A stretch of 64,000 nucleotides of DNA, taken from positions 11,212,709 to 11,276,708 of the forward strand of contig CM076263.1 in assembly GCA_038380795.1 (NCBI GenBank). The letters run 5' to 3'. Shown piece by piece: positions 25,351 through 37,612 of this stretch; position 1 is the stretch's first letter, and every line of letters starts with the position of its first letter. The notes beneath the pieces are model-generated. The model was not told where the DNA came from. It did no database searches and worked only from the letters and a program-made list of their open reading frames with translations. Source of the DNA: Pyrocephalus nanus (Eukaryota > Chordata > Aves > Passeriformes > Tyrannidae). Both the position numbers and the translations under genes were made by a program.

Positions 25351-25527
25351 GATTCTCCATTGTCAAATGAGAAGACTTCAATAGAAAATGAAAAAGAAGT
25401 CTCGAATTACACAGGTGGAGGAGTAATTTCAGTGGCAACTCTGTTCAAAGTGTTTCATACTGGAGGAAGAAAAGATCAAGATATTCATAGATTTAGCAAT
25501 TTGGAGAAGGCAGGCAACTACGATGAG
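25351..25527 (+). CDS. SPEF2: SPEF2 exon h (phase 0/0)
   Basis: 59 codons. An acidic, Glu/Lys/Ser-rich lead (DSPLSNEKTSIENEKEVSNY) is followed by GGGVISVATLFKVFHTGGRK and a tail ending LEKAGNYDE. The donor is GAG|gtaggc. The lead is likely a flexible linker and the VATLFKVF part a helix. Confidence 0.9.
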
Positions 25528-25652
25528 GTAGGCAGATTGACTCAAAGAAGGTTTTGTAGCTTGCATTATGTGCTATATAAATACCTACCGTGATCTTTGC
25601 TTTTCTACTATTTTTTTAAACAATAAATTGACGTATTATTTTTTCTTTAAAG
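25528..25652 (+). other. SPEF2 short intron (125 bp)
   Basis: The shortest intron in the window. It ends in a strong T-rich tract and AAAG. Confidence 0.8.
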
Positions 25653-25775
25653 AATTTCATCAAAATATACAAAGAATTATGTACTGAAGATCTGACACCT
25701 ATTCCAATTGAACTCCTTTTAATTCACTCTTTCATGAAAGACTTGATCAACAGCTACCAAGGATACAAACTTCAT
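25653..25775 (+). CDS. SPEF2: SPEF2 exon i (phase 0/0)
   Basis: 41 codons: NFIKIYKELCTEDLTPIPIE, then LLLIHSFMKDLINSYQGYKLH. The donor is CAT|gtgagt. The NSYQGYKL motif is close to the C-terminus of the family, and the following exon supplies the tail. Confidence 0.92.
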
Positions 25776-28700
25776 GTGAGTATTGCTTTTTGGGACCAAG
25801 AACTTTGTAAGCACACGTATTTAAATTTGCATTATCCTAGAAATGTAAATTTAATTAGTGTAGATGCTGCCAATTTGCAATATAGATCAGCTGTACAGCT
25901 GTAGGTTAGATCAGTTGTTTTCTTGTCTGTGAAAGACTGTGCTACTTTCTGACCTATTTTGTGTACGTCTGGCTGGCCTGTAGCTACATACAGGTTTTCT
26001 ACTGCCTTGTCACATTCAGCATTGCCTTTCGCCTTACCCATAGAAAGGAGACTGTGCTATCTTCCCAACAGGATCATACTTCAGGACACTATTGGATATG
26101 TGATAGGTTATGTTCCATCCCAGGCCAACCAGGCTGCAGAAAAGGGCATGCGGAGGTAGTAAAGGACCAAGTGTTCTTCCCTGCCATTCTCTAGAGCCTC
26201 CCTGTTACCTGCACCTGTGCTTAAACATGCATTAAAACAGTTGCACCAAGGCAGGTTTGGACCAGAGTATAACCCTATTTAATGTATCAAACTATGACAA
26301 AAATACACTTTATACAAGGTCTAAGAAAACAATCTGAGACGAGAGGAATGGATGCTTGCATTTGCATGCCGAGAGTTCAAATATAAAGTCTTCACAGGTT
26401 TAAGATAATCACCACCAGGGGCACATACTGTCCCACAAAATTTGAATAAGATAAATTATACTGCAGAAGTAACTTGCTATTTCTTAATAAGAAGAAAAGA
26501 ATATATTTACTCAGTCAAAGAGAGGGTTAAAAATTAATTTGCTATAACAGGAAGGGATAGAAAAGGAAAATGTAAGACAAAGAAAACACAATTGAAGATT
26601 ATAACTATCAATGGGTATCTTGCCTATGTTGACGACTCAGCCAGTTTGGGAATATAGACACCATGGAATGTTAGGTCATTCCTCCCTTTCCTTCCCTATT
26701 CTTTCTTCCTGACCCATTTTATTTAATTAGTACTTTGTTTTATAATTTGAATTTTTTTTTCAATCCTCACTGAATTTCTTGTAGGCCAAAGAATTTCTTG
26801 AACCAGTTGCCTGTACGTGTTCCATCTCAAGATTTGTTCTTCACACTGACTTTGTTACATTTAACATAATGCAGCCTCTTCGTGTAGACCCAATGTGATG
26901 CAACCTAAAATAACACTTAACTAAGGTGTAAACTGAGAAAAGCCGTATCTATATGCTTGACTATTTACAGTGAGGGTGACTTTTGTTTTTAAATCTCTTC
27001 ACACTAACCAAGAGCTGAAAAAAAAAATCACATTAATAAAATTTCTAATATTCCTTTACCACTTTTAGGAGGAACTGTTATATAGCTTAAACAGTAGACT
27101 GTAGTACACATTTAAAAATTTTTAGCTACCATGATCACCTATGTTATTTCTGGCTGGCAGGATATATTCAGAGAACTTCAGTTATAAAAATTATCACTCT
27201 GTGAGAAAAGGTGTAAGATAGTGTATATGAATCTTGGCAATAGCTGAGGGTTTCAATGTACATGTTCTAGCCCAAAGGAGTTTCCACATCGTGTTTGTAT
27301 GTTGATATCATTGCACTTAAATAATACATTTTTCCGCTTATTTGGCAGGTTTGTTTGGTGCCTGTATCTCCTGACTCAACAGTTAGGTGATGCAGAGCTT
27401 CACTGCTCCTTTGTACTACTTTAAAATTTTCTCTTGAAAAGGCTTATACTGTCTTTATCTCAAATATAGTACTCTACGGTTTCTATACTTAGACCAGAAT
27501 ACTTTATTCCTTGACTGTATTGTTATATACAGACTGCTGTTTTATGGATGAAATCAACACTTCAGTCTTACTTTCAAGTTCTGACTGACTGGTGAAGAGT
27601 TCGGACCACAAGTTCTTAACTCAGGTTTACGAAAAAGTGTTATATTCATTAGCAAACAGGCATAGAGACCCAGGGGCCATTGTTATAAGTACGTTACAAT
27701 TCTGGTCTAAAATATGTGAACTCCAGGAAGAGTCTTCCTCTGTCAATTCCATATTTGGGGAACAGGTAAACTTTTTCCTTTCAAAGACATTGCCTAAGTA
27801 AGTAAAACAATATTTTTAACAACAATTATTTTTTCAGAAATTCTCCTGAGAGATGTCTAAAAAAAATGAAATTCAACCGCAATGCTGTTATTTTGAGATC
27901 ATTTACAAGATAAATATAGCAAGTTAGGGTGTGGTTTCTAAAGTTAAAGCGTTTCTGCTAATGCAGTCAGAAACATCAGAAAATAAAATGTTTTGCTGAA
28001 AGCTATAAATTGAATACCTAGCTTACAATTTTTTTGAGTTAGGACACCTAATTCCTTTGGATCTTGTTGATCTGTTCGATTTTAACTAACACAATCTCTC
28101 ATAAAAATATTTTTTCGAGATATATTTTTATCTTTTGAAGGGGTTGTTTTCTTAGTTCATGTAATAGTGGGCTGTCAACGTCCTACATGATGATGAACTT
28201 TCTGACTTTCAGCCTTAGTAAGAAGTCAACAAAGAATACGGGTGGAAATTCTATGACTTTTTCATCTGGTCTTTCCTGTCCTCATTACAAATCTTTCTGG
28301 TCCTGACTAGAGCTTTCAAGAGGTTTGCCATTATCAACACACGTTTTTTCTGCTTATCACATGAAATTTGTTTCTTGAGAGTAGTTAGATGACACCTATA
28401 TGCGTGTGTTTATGAATACACTTCATTACATTCCAAATTAAATTTTCTTTAAATACCTTTAATAATAACTGGGACAATATTTTTCCTAGACCAACTGATT
28501 CAGGAGGAAGAAACAAGTGATTCTGCCTTTTCCACTGCATGGGTTTGTCTCTTCGACTTGGTCAATTGAAGGGTCTTCTTCAGGCCTTATATTATTTATT
28601 GTTACAGTTGTTCTCTGTTCTGAGTCTGTCACAGATACAGAACTAGAGAAACAATCACACATTTCAGTAACTCTGCATTTTGATTCTGATAAATTTAAAA

Positions 28701-30806
28701 AAAGAGTCTGGGTTATATTCTACTTCTATAATTTGTAACGCGTAGTGCAGTATCTGTTAATCTGAGTGGACCACTTTTGTATAGTTACTGAGGATAACAA
28801 GATAGCTTGATAATTAGAATTCATCTTATTGATATAAAAATATTATTCGTTGGATGAATTATGTTACCTTTTTTATCCCGCTTTTAAATCCTGAATAGTC
28901 CTTTTTAAAAAGCTCTGGCTTTGAAGATAAGGATATCACACTGTCTTTCTATGCATCTATGTTTTGAATACATTCAACATAGGCCCTTGCATTAATCTTA
29001 TTCCTTCTAAATTAATTATCATGTTATTGTTGTTAATTCTGTTAATCATTTCAGTAATGTAACTGAGATATTTATTCAAATAGGAATTCCACTGAAATAG
29101 GATTTCTATTAATGTGTAGTTAACGTGTCTTTATCAAAAATATTTATTAGTATGCTGAGGAATTATTACAAAAGCTGTTTATAGTCACAGCAGCCATTTG
29201 ATATTACAAGGCTCAGCAATCAATCAGAACTCCACGTATCACTTAACAAAGTTATCTGTTTATACAGATTATATTCAGCACATCTTATGGCCTAAACCAT
29301 ATAGTTCATAGTCAGTGCTTTGACAGAAAAAAGCACTGCTGAATTACTGTCTAGTCATAGGCTGTAGATGTAATACTTGTGAAACTTGAGAAGCTTTTTT
29401 CATGTGGTGTTTTAAATGTCTCAGTGTGCAAGAAAAGGAAAATTTAACTCAGTGTTTAAGTACCTAGTTTAAAAAGGAGAACTATGGTATGCTTCTTTTT
29501 ATCATGTATTTTATCCCTAACAAATTTTAGAATGTGAAATGTACATGAATAATATTGTTTCTTACATTCAAAAAATAGAAAAAAAATATATTTTGGAACA
29601 GTAAGTTTGCTTCATTAAACACAGACAAAGCAAATCTGTTGGAGTACTGTATCTCCAGTGTTTTGACAGTATTTAAAATTACATTTGCTAATATTTACTG
29701 TTGTGGAACTGGAAATGAAACTCCTTTTTCTGACTCAATGTGCTGAAAAGGGCCTTCTCCTACTGAAGTATTTCTTAGAGTCAAAGATAAATGTTAGTCC
29801 TGCCTTCTAAACCAAAGGACTGGTAACATTTTCTTTTAACATATTTCTACAGTATTCACTGAAATACTTCTGATGTTTTGTGAGCTTGTGAGGCATCATT
29901 TACATACAGGCAGTTCTTGCTTTTGGAAAAAAGCTTTATCTTCAAAATATGCACAAAATATATATTGGACTACATATCTGAATTTAAACTAATTTATTAA
30001 AAAAAAATCTGACTGCAATTATTCTTCCAAAGGAAAAAAATATGTTTACTGACAATATTGGAAAATGCTATTAAGTTAAATTACTATTTATCTCTGTACT
30101 GAACTTTCAGCATGGGTTTTTTTTAAACCAAAAATTCCTCATTCACCCTACTAACAGAGTGAATAATATTGCTGAAATTGGAAATAGAGCAGATTGTGCT
30201 AATACAAAATAATTGAAAATTAACAAACTAAACAATAAAGAACTGAACACAAAATTAAACTGATGAGAGTATGTTTTCTTCCAAATGCTAGTCACTTATT
30301 TTCTTTTATATCCATTTCCTGGAATTGTTTAAGTTCAGCCTGAAATATGATGTGGAAAAAAAAAATAAACTTTATTGGAGAGTTTGTATGTTCTGAATAG
30401 CATTTGCTGGTTTAAACAACAGTTTTAATACCTCTCTTTAGGGATTTAAGTTTAAGCTGATGTTTAAGATCTCTGTTTACTTTAAGAATTGCATTTTAGC
30501 CCATTGCAGTTTTGTAAAGGCAATGAAGGCGGTGAAGTTCTGTGGATAATATGAAAACATCATCTCAATGATATTAATGCTTAAGATGAATGACAGCACT
30601 GGTTTTAGTGCCCTTCTGGAAGACAACTTCTGTGAGCTGGGGAACATGTAACTTATCTTCACAGAACTTAGTTTTTCATCACAGTGTTCTAACCACTAGT
30701 TAGAAAGCTCACCCCATGGAAAGACAGGTGTTATTATTACAAGTTTTAAGGTAGATAAGGCTGCAAAATGGAATGACCTTTTAACATTTCTTTTTCCTTT
30801 TCATAG
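25776..30806 (+). other. SPEF2 last intron
   Basis: 5-kb intron between the last two certain exons. It contains the candidate cassette exon at 27,625 (listed separately). An acceptor-like site near 26,784 is followed by 37 open codons, but there is no other support for an exon there. No CR1 fragments are recognised. Confidence 0.6.
27625..27765 (+). CDS. Candidate phase-0 cassette exon, HEAT-like
   Basis: A CTCAG acceptor, 47 open codons and a CAG|gtaaac donor give a 141-base segment of phase 0/0. It would slot between SPEF2 exons i and j without disturbing the frame. The product begins VYEKVLYSLANRHRDPGAIV and continues ISTLQFWSKICELQ, ending SVNSIFGEQ. By eye it looks like a pair of amphipathic helices with a HEAT-repeat-like Asp turn, and its composition is more protein-like than the surrounding intron. 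I do not recognise it from SPEF2 of other animals. The pyrimidine tract is mediocre. It could be a cassette exon, a captured fragment of another gene, or chance. Confidence 0.33.
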
Positions 30807-30902
30807 GACATTAAAAGCTTTCTCCAAAGACCTAAACAAGCACAATCTACTGATGGGGGGATAAAGCATGTAAAAACATCAACTGTTGTTCACGAACATT
30901 AA
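30807..30902 (+). CDS. SPEF2: SPEF2 exon j, C-terminus and stop
   Basis: A strong acceptor (ctttttccttttcatag) is followed by 31 codons, beginning DIKSFLQRPKQAQSTDGG and ending VVHEH, and a TAA stop. The DIKSFLQR start continues naturally from NSYQGYKLH of exon i. The short, hydrophilic tail is probably disordered. Confidence 0.9.
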   Translation, partial: DIKSFLQRPKQAQSTDGGIKHVKTSTVVHEH

Positions 30903-31645
30903 GAAATATTTTTTTTCTTAAGTTTATAAGAAAGTTGTCTTCCATCTACAGTCCTCTCTTCTATAAGGAAGGCTTTTTTGTTGTTGTGAGAGCAAAATCC
31001 CATTGCAATTACACATTTTCTGTTACTTTAAATTTAAAAAAAAACAAAAAACAAAAACACACAAAAATGGAGTGCCTGTTGACAGTGGAGATGATGGCTC
31101 TTTGCTATTCAACCTTTCTAACCTTCAACTACATCTCAGCTCTGCTACCACGTGCTCAAAATCTACAGGCTCTTCCTCCACTGCAGCACCAGTCAGAGCC
31201 CAGTGGTGTGGGTGGCACAGGGTCACCTCCCCTCACAACACGTGGCACAGACATGCAGCAGCAGGGCAAACAGCGCACCATTTGTGGTTCCACTGCCAAT
31301 TTTGCACATCACATCAGTGGCTGCGAGAATTGTGGGGGTTCCACACCACTGTTTTCAGTAACTGACCAAGAGTCCTTTTTTCATTCACACGGTGTATTCA
31401 AGGGCACCGGGTTCTCCAGACACGTTGCAGATTTTCATGTGTGATGGGTATTTGTCTAAAACTCCCTATGGCACACCATGACAGCTAGAGGGTGTTGGCT
31501 TCTCTGGCAGATTAAGCAGAGTTTTGGTCAAATGCTCTCATTTATGGCTGAAGGGGTTGTTTCTTTTTCTATATCAAGTGCGACTCTTACTGTTGTTTCT
31601 GGAAGTTTCTCTGGAATAGATTTCAAATAAATTTTCCTGTTATTA
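30903..31645 (+). other. SPEF2: SPEF2 3'UTR
   Basis: Extends from the stop codon to just beyond the first AATAAA. The middle (about 31,070-31,440) is noticeably richer in GC and stays open in two plus frames for 120-169 codons, but shows no recognisable domain. Confidence 0.6.
31626..31631 (+). terminator. SPEF2 poly(A) signal
   Basis: The canonical AATAAA, about 720 bases after the SPEF2 stop, is the first such hexamer downstream and is followed by T/G-rich sequence (TGTTATTAGGATGTTTGTG). It is the most likely end of the full-length transcript. Confidence 0.6.
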
Positions 31646-32879
31646 GGATGTTTGTGTTTAAATGTAGTTTTATTCAACTTTTCCATTCTCTTGTGTCTGG
31701 TGATGGCTAACTATAAAATGATAGGAACTGTTTTTTCATGGAAATTTGTGGCATACATTTCAGAACACTCCTGAGTTAAAAATCAAGATATCTAACAAAC
31801 CTTCAGTTTTCAGTGGTATTCATTCTTCTGATCTACAGTTTCAAGTTTTCTGAAGACTAAACATAGGAAACAGTGATTATTGGAACTCAATGTAGCGTCT
31901 AAGTTTGTAGTCTGTCAGCTGCCCAAGATGGTAGCTAACGCTAGGCATTCTACATTGTCTTATTAGCCTACAAATGTTATTAGTAAGTAAATAATTCCAA
32001 GATGCCTACTCATATCTGAACACTGCTCCTTCATTCTGGAGTATTTTATTCTGGATTCAGCATTACCCTTGTAAAAATTGCACAAAATATTTAAAGATTC
32101 CTTTCCCTGGTTTGATTCTTCAAAGCATTCAAACATACGATGCTCTCTAAGAATACAAGTAATCCCATTAAAGTAATGGAACTTACAGGGAACCACAAAC
32201 CTTTCCCCTTTGTTGAGAATGCCATCTGCAGAGAATGATTTTTACATTTTTAATGTATCTTTATTAGTTTTTAGCCAGGTATGTATGATAGTATTGTACT
32301 TGCATAACAGTTGCTGATGTCCCTTATGAGGTTTCTAGATTGTGGTCTTGAAATATAAAAAAATTATCTATCAAAAACACAATAGTAGCATACCAAAAAA
32401 AAAGATAAACTGGTATAGTTAAGGTTAGACAGTGACTAACAGACCAGATAAATAAATTTATTTGGTAGTAAATATTTTGTCAAATTTTTAGAACTTGATG
32501 TCTATAATGGTGGGTTTATTTCTTTGTTGATTAAAGACAGTAAAATTTTGAAAGGAAAGTTAGTCTAGAGGTAGCAGATCAAAGCATTTATATGTGATAT
32601 ACTAATCTCAGAATAGAACCCAGTGAGATTATCACATCAGGCAAATAATGTTGTGTCTCTTCACTCTACCTATTTTGTCTAACCACACCGGCACAGAAAC
32701 AGATGTAACTTTGTTGTGCCCCCGCAAACCATGCTGAAACCTCAACATCCTCCTTTTACTTGTGACAACAGACTTTATGATGCATACAAATTAATCTGCT
32801 TTGTTACCATAGTCATTTCTTCACATAACATGTACAACTTGGTCAAAATTTCATCCCCAACATTTTTGAAACATTACAT

Positions 32880-32908
32880 CTGTCTGTCTGTCTATCTATC
32901 TATCTGTA
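32880..32908. repeat. CTGT/CTAT tetranucleotide run
   Basis: Seven tetranucleotide units, changing from CTGT to CTAT along the run. It is a short simple repeat. Confidence 0.85.
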
Positions 32909-33360
32909 TTCATACAAGACTCTGACTTTTTACTTCTCATATGAAATTATTACATGGATAGAAAAGAATTGAAGTTTTGCATGCCTTTTGCATGTTCCAT
33001 GATCTTTAAATTGTGCTTTTGTTTCAAATAAAACTAAAGAAGGCTGACTAAGAAACTAAATAAATAGTTTCTTAGTAAAAGCCAGCTTTAATTAGTGCTA
33101 GATTCTGACTTTGCATGCTGGAGATCTCCGTGTGAAAATAAAAAGACATTATTTTCAGAAAGGTTGCCTACAGTCCCTGAAGCTGAATGAGGGAAGAGGG
33201 AACTTCAGCTTCTGGAAATCATAAATTTTTATTTAGGTAAGATTTTGCAAGTATTACACCTTTGTCATACACTATTTATGTATTTTACCTATGGCCTATA
33301 GTGGGACATAAAATCATTACTGATAAAGTTTGAAATTAAGTGCAGATTGTGGTGCGGTGT

Positions 33361-33403
33361 CAAGTAATGAACAGTAATGAGCTGTTCAAGTAATGAACAG
33401 TAA
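33361..33403 (+). repeat. 17-bp direct duplication, 26-bp period
   Basis: CAAGTAATGAACAGTAA occurs at 33,361-33,377 and again at 33,387-33,403, separated by TGAGCTGTT. It looks like a small local duplication. Confidence 0.9.
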
Positions 33404-35844
33404 AGGGGATTGCAAGAAGTGTCAAACTTCATGCACTGCTCATATACTCCTCTATGGGAAAAGGAAAGGTATAATTTGAAAAGCAAAGGACATGTGCCCT
33501 GACAATAACAACTTGTTTTTGTCAACAGTTACTATTTGAGTATAACTGAGTATCACAATAGTTATTCAAGAGACTTGAAGTTCCCAACCAAATGCTGGTA
33601 CCCAGACATGAAAGAGGTTCTTGTTTTTATGAAGAGGGAATGCTGAGTGGATTTGCATTCAGATTTGGCATGGAGTTAGTGTCATATCATGTTCAGTTTT
33701 CAAATCTGCAGTTTAAGCAGGGTGTTGGAAAATGGAAAGTGTACAGAGAATAATGTCAAGAATTATGGGAAATCATATTTTGTATAAGAAAATTCAAGGA
33801 ACTTTATCTTCTTACTTGATCAAATGAGAACGTAATGGGGTTTCAGGTATCACTTTTACAAATTCCATGTAGGGCATCTTCAAAATAACAGGCTTCAAAA
33901 TAATAAGCAGATTTTTAATAGGAAGTAGATTACCTGTAGTAGCAACTAGCTAAATATGCCATTTTCCTCATCAGAGTTATAAAATCAAGATAGATAATTC
34001 TCTTAGATCCAGCTTGTGACAGGAACTGAAAGAATAAATAACTGCATATTTGATGATAAAATACATAATTCAAAACTTAATCTGAAAGATTAGTTTGGCT
34101 TTCAGTTAATTGTATGCCACATGTTTGATCCTGTTTTCACAGTCTGCTATCTTTTAATGTTTGTTCTATTTCCTCCTTAACTTCACTTATGTCTTGTATT
34201 CTTGTGTATGCTGCATAGAAATGCTTGGATAGTTTGCTTTAGAAAAGGTTCAAGGAAGCTTACATTATCAATATTCTTATAATAACTAAAATTACTTGTA
34301 TTCCATCCCAGCAAAAATCTTCTTTCAAAAATCCCAGCAACCCAAAAGGTTCTGCTGAATTAGGATGTTTTCTACATTTCTATTAGCTTGCATAAAATCT
34401 CTCTGCATAAATCAGTCTCAACATTTCATTCTGTAGAGAACTCAGGCTCCATATTAGTGTGTTTCAGGGCTATGACCCATTCCTTTACATAAGTAGAACC
34501 CCTCCAGGCTCATTTCTCAGGAAGCAGAGTGTGGTAGAGGAAGATGCAAAATTTGCAAGCAACCAGAACACTTTTAAAGGTAGTTTTGTTTTGGCTTGGC
34601 TTGGGGGTTTTTTTGCTTTAAAATGCAGCTGTGTGATGTCACACTGTCGCCGTAATAGCAAGAAAAGTTCCTCAATCTGCTCTGTGGTCCTTACCTCAAA
34701 ATTTCCACTGGGCATGAGGTTCAGACATGGTTTCTTTTTGTATTCTTCATAAGTGAAGCCAGCTGTTTCATTAAAAACCTTTAAGGTCTGCTGAATTTTC
34801 TTAATGTGTGCAGACAGCTAAAGGGAAGTTCTCCAAATTGCTGGAGAAGCACAGAATGATAGATATGATCTGAAAATCAAGCATACTGCACAAGCTTCTT
34901 TGCAGTATTTTAGTTATGCAATTAAATCAATATCAATCAGAAAAATTCAAAAAATGTAATTTTGTTCACTTTATCAGTAAAAATTACTGTGTTGATACTG
35001 CTTTTATTACCTCTAACAGATTCTTTAACAAATACGCTTATTTGAAAGTAGAAAAGCAGTTGCATTTAATTGTCAGTTTTACAAAATGTCCTTGACAGTG
35101 GGAAATAAAATATTTTCTGTCTATTTTTAAGTATTATATGTAATGAAAATTCTGCAGTCCAGTATCTTGTCTTAGGACATCCCTGAAAATTCAAGTAGGA
35201 AGGTGCAAAAGGCTGCCACTCTGAAAGGAGTAACCTCTCACAATATAAATGCTGGGGCATTTCCAGCTGAGGGAATTTCTCTGCTGGAAAGGGGATATTG
35301 GTGGACAACAAGCTGAACTTGAGCCCTGGCAGCAAAGAGCAATTTTGGCATGTATCAACAGGAACACAGCTGGAAGTAGATTGAGAAAAGTCCTTATCTT
35401 CAAGCAGTTAGCACTCATCATATTTACAGTGTGTGTCCAGTTCTGTACCTCCCAGTACCAGAAAGACATCAACACTTACGTTCAGGACTTCCCATTTACA
35501 TTCGTTATGTTCGAGGCCTTTCATTGTAATGGCTTCAGTAGCAATGCTTAGGACATCCTTCAGAACAGCAGAGCTTTGACTCAGTAATGCAAGGCTTGAC
35601 AAGCTTCTAGCTCATGCCCTTGCTGCATTAACATAAGAAAAGTGGTTGACTGTATTTTGAGAAAAGCTTGTACTTATCTTGCACTGTGAATGTCTTACCT
35701 GTTAAATAAAAAGTAGTAATAGTACCTGTCAGTAACAAAGAATGTGCCCACGCGCATAGTTCAACTTAGGCAAAACATTTAGTTTTCCTCTTTTTTCTTG
35801 TGACAGTAGTTCATCTGTTCCTTGTTTCCAACACCCGTGTATAG

Positions 35845-35912
<68 letters not shown>
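35845..35912. repeat. (GATA)n microsatellite, about 17 units
   Basis: An uninterrupted GATA array of about 68 bases, followed by ATGCATATAT-type low-complexity sequence. The minus-strand frame through it reads as a repeated Tyr-Leu-Ser-Ile string, a repeat artefact and not a gene. Confidence 0.95.
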
Positions 35913-36647
35913 GCATATATGTACACATTTATACAAACATATGCATATATACATGTACACATATATAAATAGATATATACATAGAGAGCACTAAAGCTTT
36001 TCTTGCCTGCTTACAGATAGGAGTAAATTTTCACCTGAAAAAGTTTAATTACATTCTGATACCATTAATTGCAACTTTTCCAGCAAATGACATTCTGTGC
36101 TCAAGATGATTTTTGATTTTTTTTTTAAGTATACAGCCTTTTAACTGTTTGAACTCATAACCTGATCCACTGCAGAACTTCACATGTATTATTATAACTA
36201 CTATAAAGTAGGTTTAGGAGAAGGTCTTGGTCATAGTTGATCCTCTGGAAGTGTTTCTTGTTTTACATAAATAATAACAGTGTAGGATTTTTGTTGGACA
36301 TTTTTAATTTGTAAATGGAAATAACCGCATGTACAAAAATCAAATCAATATTGCCAGTATTTAAAAACTGCATGTGCTGAAATCTCTTGGAATTCAAAGT
36401 TAGTATACTCAGGCCTAGATTAAACATACAACAAAACTTTGCAGTACCATGATGGCTGATATTCAGATAGTACATATGGCAACTGATTTAGCGTCAAGTT
36501 TTCCTTTTTAACCTCCTAATGATTAGTAGTGAGGCAATGAAATCAGAATTTTTTTAAACTGGATATGTCATTCCCATTTTTTTCTGGGAGAAGCCTAAAA
36601 GGGAGAAAGGGAGGCTGTGGTTAGGGTTCTGTAATACGGATATGTCT

Positions 36648-37612
36648 CACAGAATCATAGAATAATATTATATACTGAATTGGAAGGGACCTACAGGGGT
36701 CGTCAAAATCCAACACCTGGCTTTATGCAGGAGACCCCAAGAGTCACACCATGTGCCTGAGAGTGTTGTCCAAACTCACCGTCAACTCTGTAGGCTTGGT
36801 GCTGAGACCACTGCCCTGGGGAACTTGTTCCAGTGCTTGATGACCCTTTGGATAAAAAACCTTTTCCTGCTATCCAGTCTAAACCTTCCCTGACACAGCT
36901 TCAGGCCACTCCCTCAGGTCCTGTCACTGGCCACCCCAGAGAAGAGATCAGTGCCTGCCCCTGCTCTTCTCCTCACGAGGAAGTTGTAACTGCAACAAGG
37001 TCTCCCCTCAGTCTCCTCCAGGCTGAACAGACCAAGGGACCTCAGCCGCTCCTCATATGACTTCCCCTCTAGGCCCTTCACTGCCTTCATTGTCCTCCTT
37101 TGGACACTCTCTAAGAGCTTAATGTCTTTTTTATATTGTGGTGCCTAAAACTGCCACAATATTCAAGGTGAGGCCTCCTCAGTGCAGAGCAGAGCAGGAC
37201 AATCCCCTCCCTCAACTGGCTGGTGATGCTTTGCCTGATGCCCCCCAGGTCCTTCGGGCTGCCAGGGCACTGCTGACTCATATTCAACTTGTTACCAACC
37301 AGGACCCCCAGCTCCCTTTCAACGGCACTGCTCTCCAGCATCTCATTCCCCAGGCTGTACATACAACCAGGGTTGCCCCATCCCAGGTGCAGAATCCAAC
37401 ACTTGCCCTTGTTGAACTTCATACAATTGGTGATTTCCTGGCCCTCTAATTTGTTGAGGTCTCACTGCAGGGCCTCTCTTGCCTTGAGGGAATCAACAGC
37501 TTCTTCCAGTTTAGTATCTTTGCAAACTTACGTAGTATCCCTTCGAGTCCAGCATCCAAATAGTTTAAGATGAAGATGTTTAAGAGCACTGGGCCTAAGA
37601 TGGAGCCAAGTC
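36648..37612 (-). mobile_element. CR1 LINE, 5'-truncated, minus strand
   Basis: It starts on the plus strand with CACAGAATCATAGAAT, the reverse complement of the CR1 3' end, and runs for about 965 bases. The minus strand at 37,111-37,422 encodes a recognisable end of the CR1 reverse transcriptase (KFNKGKCWILHLGWGNPG ... ELGVLVGNKLNMSQQC ... RRPHLEYC). Several stops and shifts elsewhere make it inactive. Confidence 0.92.

Larger units (their letters stand above)
1..31640 (+). other. SPEF2: SPEF2 locus, 3' part (partial gene)
   Basis: This is the 3' portion of the sperm flagellar protein 2 gene. In this family the protein is a component of the axonemal central-pair apparatus (C1b projection, CPC1 orthologue), is needed for sperm-tail formation and ciliary beating, and interacts with IFT20 through its C-terminal part. 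Ten exons can be read here. Their phases agree at every junction: 1/1, 2/2, 1/1, then 0/0 to the end. They give 483 codons including the stop. The N-terminal calponin-homology and central regions lie upstream of the window. Identification rests on recognised C-terminal sequence (for example DWRRFL and NSYQGYKL) and on IL7R following on the same strand. The 5' boundary is the window edge and the 3' end is the likely poly(A) site. Confidence 0.9.
31646..36647. other. Intergenic, SPEF2-IL7R, part 1
   Basis: AT-rich sequence without any supported gene. It has a short (CTGT/CTAT)n run at 32,880-32,908, a 26-bp-period partial duplication at 33,361-33,403, and a (GATA)n array at 35,845-35,912. Short open frames in both strands lack homology. 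Confidence 0.6.

Noticed and set aside
26784..26898. Acceptor-like site followed by 37 open codons to a stop, in phase with SPEF2 exon i
   Set aside because: Short enough to be chance. The peptide has no resemblance to the SPEF2 tail, and exon j gives a better continuation.
35729..35962. Minus-strand frame with Tyr-Leu-Ser-Ile repeats
   Set aside because: It is the translation of the GATA microsatellite.
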